Shown: piece by piece, positions 8,966 through 12,912 of the stretch
How positions within the stretch are numbered: position 1 is the stretch's first letter
How the letters are laid out: the number at the start of each line of letters is the position of its first letter
NCBI GenBank assembly: GCA_001953115.1
Contig: LSSL01002253.1
Span: 1-12,912 of the forward strand
Direction: 5' to 3'
DNA length: 12,912 nucleotides
DNA from: Smittium mucronatum
Lineage: Eukaryota; Kickxellomycota; Harpellomycetes; Harpellales; Legeriomycetaceae
Position numbers and translations under genes: made by a program
Notes under the pieces: generated by a model
Seen by the model: the letters and a program-made list of their open reading frames with translations, nothing else
Told to the model about the DNA's origin: nothing
Database searches by the model: none

Positions 8966-9973
8966 TGCTAATTATTTTTATGCTATTTTTGGTCTTTTGC
9001 ATAATTGAAAATTATCTTCAGCCTTTTTTACGGGAATTTTCACTTTTTGCGAATTGCAATTAACCGATAATATTTGAATATAAATTAAAATTGATTTAAT
9101 ACATCCAATTTTCATAAGAATTTTTTTGAACTAATCTAAATAAATGATAAGGCGTCATCAATTTGAAACTGCGGGGTTTTCAGTTTAAATTCTGAATAGA
9201 AAATGTTAAAGTTTTTGCTTATAAATATTTTATTAAGACTAAATGATCGTATACTACTTATATTCTAACACTAGAAGCATGAATGACACAAGTGAACTTA
9301 TATCTCTTTTAAATATTTAGGTTTAGACGAGTAAACGGCATAATCACTCAAAAATTATTTATCTGCTTCATAAAGCAAATTAGCCGACCCGAAAAAACAG
9401 AAAAAAAAATTAGCCCATGTTGCAATTTTTTTAGTATTAATAAATATATTTTTATAATGTCAAATTAAAATCTCAAATTCTCAAGGACATATATTACAGA
9501 GATATTTTTAAGATTTAGTATTGAAATTTTAATAGAAGGTTTGTCATGAACTTGGCTTTATTCTAGCAATTTACCTCTTTACATAAGTATAATAAAATTT
9601 AAATGTCCTCAAAAGCTCTTCTATTGTCGGTTTTATCTCATACTTAGTCTTTTATGACCAGAAAACTTCGATATAAAAAATTCCCGAAAAATAAAAAACT
9701 AATTTAGAACCATTTTTTAAAATTATGTTGTTTTCTCTGCTAAAAAAAGTTTTATATTTTGCGAATAATCTCGAATTATGCGATGGGTTTGGAACGATTT
9801 TTACAAAATGCTGGTGAAATTGGAAAAAAAATGACTTGATATTCGCTGATTAAATTTCCCAAAAAAATCAATTAGATCATTTATCATCAAATTTGCTGTA
9901 AATAGAACTTAAACACGTTTTTATTTTATGCGATTTTGATATTATGCGAATTTTTCAAGAAAAACTATTCACT

Positions 9974-9991
9974 TAAATAGAGGGTTACCTG
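9974..9991 (-). repeat. Right terminal inverted repeat of the pogo-like element
   Basis: It reads TAAATAGAGGGTTACCTG on the plus strand, the inverted counterpart of 8948-8965 with two mismatches. It is followed by CA where the family would leave TA. Confidence 0.8.
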
Positions 9992-10405
9992 CAACACTCC
10001 AGTTAAGCGCTCCAAATAATTAAGGTATCGGTTATCATTATTTTCATTATAGTATCATAGTTCAAAATATGTATATAATCTCCTCTTTCTACTGAAAACT
10101 TGAATTCAGAATTTTTATTTGATTTTGAAACTTCAATTGAATTGAAGAAAAATTTATTAAAAAAATATCTGTAATTAACTAAATAGATAGACTTCGATTA
10201 AAATTTGAATTCTTGCAAAAATGATGCATTAATAATTTATACCGTAAATTTTCATACAAGCAATGAGTAACAGCTAAATTATTTCTGAATATACTTGTGA
10301 AATAAAAATTTAACATTATTTTAAGCTCTGATTTAACAAGATTTCTATGATTAATTATAATATTAGCATATTATTTTAATAAACCTCTACCCTTACATTT
10401 AATTA

Positions 10406-10429
10406 AATTCTCTAATTTAAGAGAGAATT
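10406..10429. repeat. Hairpin, 8-bp perfect stem
   Basis: AATTCTCT (10406-10413) pairs exactly with AGAGAATT (10422-10429) around an 8-base loop. There is no adjacent gene, so a terminator role is unsupported. Confidence 0.5.
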
Positions 10430-11496
10430 ACATTCAATTATATAAAAAATTTAAATTGGGACTCATCTACTGTTTTTGCTAAAAAAATCACCAAATATTC
10501 ATAATAATATTAAAGAATATCAATGTTACGTTTATTACTTTATTGAATTGGTTTTATTTAATTATCAGTTATGGAATAAAGTTTTTACGGACTTTCTCTA
10601 TCTTTAAAAGTGTATTAAGTTTCCTTGGCCATTATTTGATATTTTCTGAGAGATTTGGAATTATAATGACTCTTAAACTAGCTTTTCCAAACAGTTCTTC
10701 ATAAAAAATTCTGAGATTCTAGATGATCGGTTTAATAAAAATTAACTTTGTTATAAAATGTATCTGATATCACAAAATATTGGTGGTCTAAAAAATTGCA
10801 AATTCAGTGAGTTTTTTATGCAAGCATATTTATATTTTTTATTCTTTGTAGAAAAAATCTATACTCTTGAAAACTCTTTTTATCTCACAGCTAAAAAAGA
10901 TTCTAAATTTCTTGAATTGATACTGGATCCGTAGTGAGCCTATTATTGCAAGTGTTCTTGGTTAATATTGCACACACTAAAATGATTTCTTGATATAATT
11001 ATGATTTAAAATATAATTGAATAATATCTAAGGATTATATTTAATACAATTTCATATTTTGAATGCAGTAGACTTAAATTAATCACTACCTATATTTTCA
11101 ATTTAATGTTTTAATAATATAAAGAAAATAAAAGGTAATAAGAAATAAGAAAGCTTATACAAAATAATGTGGTGCAAAATAACACCATTTTGAGTTGATA
11201 AGAATGGAAAATATATTTATTTAAATCTTTGAGATAATGAAATTTCGATTTTTTAATTTCTACCACTTTTGGCTCTTTAATTCCTCACTTACCCATTTAT
11301 TGAGCTTTAAAACTGTACCAATATTTAAGAAATAAACGCTATTTTATTTTATAGAATTTTTTTTCCTATTTTTAACAAGATTTCACTATTTAATTTTATT
11401 CATACGCAAAAAATATATGTTAAATAATATTTATAAATTTGATAGCTACTTCTAAGCTATAACCTTCGATATTATAAAGATTTTTTTTAAAATTCT

Positions 11497-11527
11497 TTTA
11501 ACCATAATTAATGATTGAGTGGTTAAA
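11497..11527. repeat. Hairpin, 8-bp perfect stem
   Basis: TTTAACCA (11497-11504) pairs exactly with TGGTTAAA (11520-11527) around a 15-base loop. It is isolated in non-coding DNA and its function is unknown. Confidence 0.5.
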
Positions 11528-12052
11528 TATAATCGAATCACTTTTGACATTTTTCCTAAATCGTTTTCATTATTTTTTATTCAAAAAATCTGAACTAATT
11601 TTGTTTTGAGGGTCGAAATTAATTTACTAATTGAAAATTTTTAGAGAAATACAATCCAATCTACTTTTTTTTTTGCTTATTTCTAATGATCTTATGGTTT
11701 ATTTTTTATTTTTATAAAAATAGAGGCTTTGTAAATTGTTTTACATTTCAATGCAGCAAACATGCTCTACTTCTTTTCCTCAATTTTTAAGCAATACAAT
11801 TTTATTTCATTAAATTTTGCTTATGCGTAAAATCTTCCTGAAAGAGGCGGTAGTATTCCTCAATTAAACACATAGCGATTTTAAAATATAAACATGTTTT
11901 AGTTTACGAAAAATTAATGCCTATATTTATTTGTTGAACCAATAGCTTCTGTAAGACACATTTAAATCTTACACATAATAATTAATGAGTAGATTTCATT
12001 TAATAATCGATTGATTAAAAATTTATCCATAGTCACATTTAATTGCTATTAG

Positions 12053-12200
12053 AATAGTTACTAACGATAAATTCCTTATTTTACTGCATGATTTATCATC
12101 AAAATTGCTAAAATTGATAAGGAATGTGATTAATTTATCCATTAGGCATATATTGTCGATATGAACTTAATTAGATGTTTGAAAAATAGTTACTAATGAT
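12053..12200. repeat. Direct repeat flanking an inverted repeat
   Basis: AATAGTTACTAACGAT (12053-12068) recurs as AATAGTTACTAATGAT (12185-12200), 15 of 16 identical. Between them, next to the left copy, ATTCCTTAT (12071-12079) and ATAAGGAAT (12117-12125) form a 9-bp stem. A direct repeat bracketing an inverted repeat suggests a small insertion with a target duplication. However, the inverted arms do not reach the right-hand direct repeat, so it is not a clean transposon. Confidence 0.4.
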
Positions 12201-12646
12201 TTCACAATTTTTTTACAGTTTTTTTTTGTATAAACTTTATACATTATGAAAATTTTACCATCACTATCCAAGCAAAATCTGTAGTTCAGTAATATATACC
12301 TTTTTTTTGAAAATTATTATAGGATCGCTTTATGCAATTTATTATTAAACAAAGGCTAAAATCATCAACCACCTGTAATCTTTATTATTCAACCTGGAAT
12401 CTCAAACATATAACCATAATATCCTTTTCATAACCAAAATTACCTTTCTTCAGCATTTTTTTTCACCAATAAATTATCCCCATCACCAAAAAATTAATTA
12501 ATATTTTTTATTGTATTAAATCGAAAAATTCTAGTGATCATTTTTTAGAAAATAGAAATTCGATATATGAGGTTCTTATATGCTTATTTTTAATTCTAAA
12601 ATTTGAATATTAGAAAAACATATATTTTATTTCATATTATCAATAA

Positions 12647-12680
12647 TTCTTTATGAAAATTTCATGAATTTTATAAAGAA
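12647..12680. repeat. Strong near-perfect hairpin beside a minus-strand stop
   Basis: TTCTTTAT (12647-12654) pairs with ATAAAGAA (12673-12680). After one bulged G, AAAAT (12656-12660) pairs with ATTTT (12668-12672), giving 13 pairs around a 7-base loop. Read on the minus strand it begins two bases after the TGA (12685-12683) of the open frame described next. It could be a transcript-end hairpin of the sort known in mimivirus-like genomes, or chance. Confidence 0.5.
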
Positions 12681-12682
12681 CT

Positions 12683-12886
12683 TCAACAAATTGAGAAAGT
12701 TTGAGAGTATCGTTTTTTAGGGTATCCTAAATTTAAGTAAATATGTGGAGGGGTCTGCTTTTCAGATGTCTCTTTCCTTCTTAGGACTATCCTTTCAGCG
12801 GGCTGGTGAGGCTCGTTCTCAGTTTTAGCAAGTTTTTGTATCCTGAATTTCCTGAACCATCTTATATACTGAATTGGAGTTTTCTT
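12683..12886 (-). other. GC-raised open frame at right edge, possible terminal exon or gene fragment
   Basis: Reading leftward from just after a TAG (12889-12887), 67 codons run without a stop to TGA at 12685-12683. There is no ATG in frame. The product is polar and basic, with words such as WFRKFRIQKLAKTENEP and ERIVLRRKETSEK; no family is recognised. Length alone is not unusual here. What stands out is G+C of about 38-47% over 12721-12840. A spliced last exon is conceivable, since ATTAG and ATTCAG acceptor-like words precede it on the minus strand. The plus strand is also open from 12785 to the window end (42 codons), after a pyrimidine-rich TTAG, so the coding strand is undecided. It may instead be a mobile-element fragment. 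Confidence 0.3.
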
Positions 12887-12912
12887 CTAATGAACTTATA
12901 TGGTTTATTTCA

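Larger units (their letters stand above)
8948..9991. mobile_element. Decayed non-autonomous pogo-like (Tc1/mariner superfamily) element
   Basis: The left end CAGGCAACCCTCGATTTA (8948-8965) and the reverse complement of the right end, CAGGTAACCCTCTATTTA (9974-9991), match at 16 of 18 positions. Weaker similarity runs to about 35 bases. A TA precedes the left end (8946-8947) as expected for TA-inserting elements; the right flank is CA, explicable by one mutation. Inside are TTATGCTA at 8963 and 8978, TTGCGAATT at 9047, TTTTGCGAATAA at 9757 and TTATGCGA at 9776, 9926 and 9942. These are the repeated subterminal words seen in pogo/Fot/Tigger-type elements with CAGT-AACCCTCGA ends. At 1,044 bp, with no transposase frame, it would need transposase from elsewhere. 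The divergence of ends and words points to an old insertion. The superfamily is likely; the exact family is not assigned. Confidence 0.8.
9992..12646. other. Non-coding AT-rich stretch right of the transposon
   Basis: No coding region, tRNA or recognisable element is supported; sampled lines fall as low as about 12% G+C. Structural items listed separately are hairpins at 10406-10429 and 11497-11527 and a repeat cluster at 12053-12200. A weaker GGTG/CACC hairpin occurs near 11172-11189. Confidence 0.6.

Noticed and set aside
11398..11835. ATACGCAAAA and TTATGCGTAA as ends of a second pogo-like element
   Set aside because: The words are arranged differently, there is no CAG-type terminus and no flanking TA duplication was found.

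Overview
The window is very AT-rich and almost gene-free. It reads most naturally as intergenic DNA from an AT-rich eukaryote, such as an early-diverging fungus or a protist. The grounds are long non-coding stretches, a decayed TA-inserting DNA transposon with inverted ends, homopolymer tracts, and only one intact gene, which has no Shine-Dalgarno-like site. The gene's ankyrin repeats resemble the short form common in giant DNA viruses (no TPLH core), so a virus-derived gene in a eukaryotic genome, or a poorly coding stretch of a giant virus genome, are real alternatives. No host marker gene is present to decide.

Layout. Positions 1-530 begin with a T-run and a small hairpin, then a degenerate repeat field built on a TTCACTTTTT core (176-386). 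Positions 531-3640 hold no recognisable gene, but contain a perfect 22-bp palindrome (773-794), a 12-bp direct repeat (1020/1057) and a G-rich island with quadruplex spacing (2298-2347). A hairpin (3642-3684) and a TATA-like box (3714-3721) precede the only confident gene, a 360-residue ankyrin protein at 3788-4870. That gene has about 33% G+C against roughly 20-25% in sampled flanking lines.

Positions 4871-8947 are again non-coding, with minor repeats, a T20 tract and one unusually long stop-free frame of unknown meaning (6504-6824). Positions 8948-9991 are a 1,044-bp decayed non-autonomous element with pogo-like ends (CAGG-AACCCTC) and internal TTATGCGA words. After more non-coding DNA, the right edge (about 12683-12912) has a clear rise in G+C, frames open on both strands and a strong hairpin next to the minus-strand stop. 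This may be the edge of another gene or of a second mobile element.

I found no tRNA, rRNA, CRISPR array or multi-gene system. The notable content is an isolated giant-virus-style ankyrin gene in a transposon-littered, near-empty AT-rich region.
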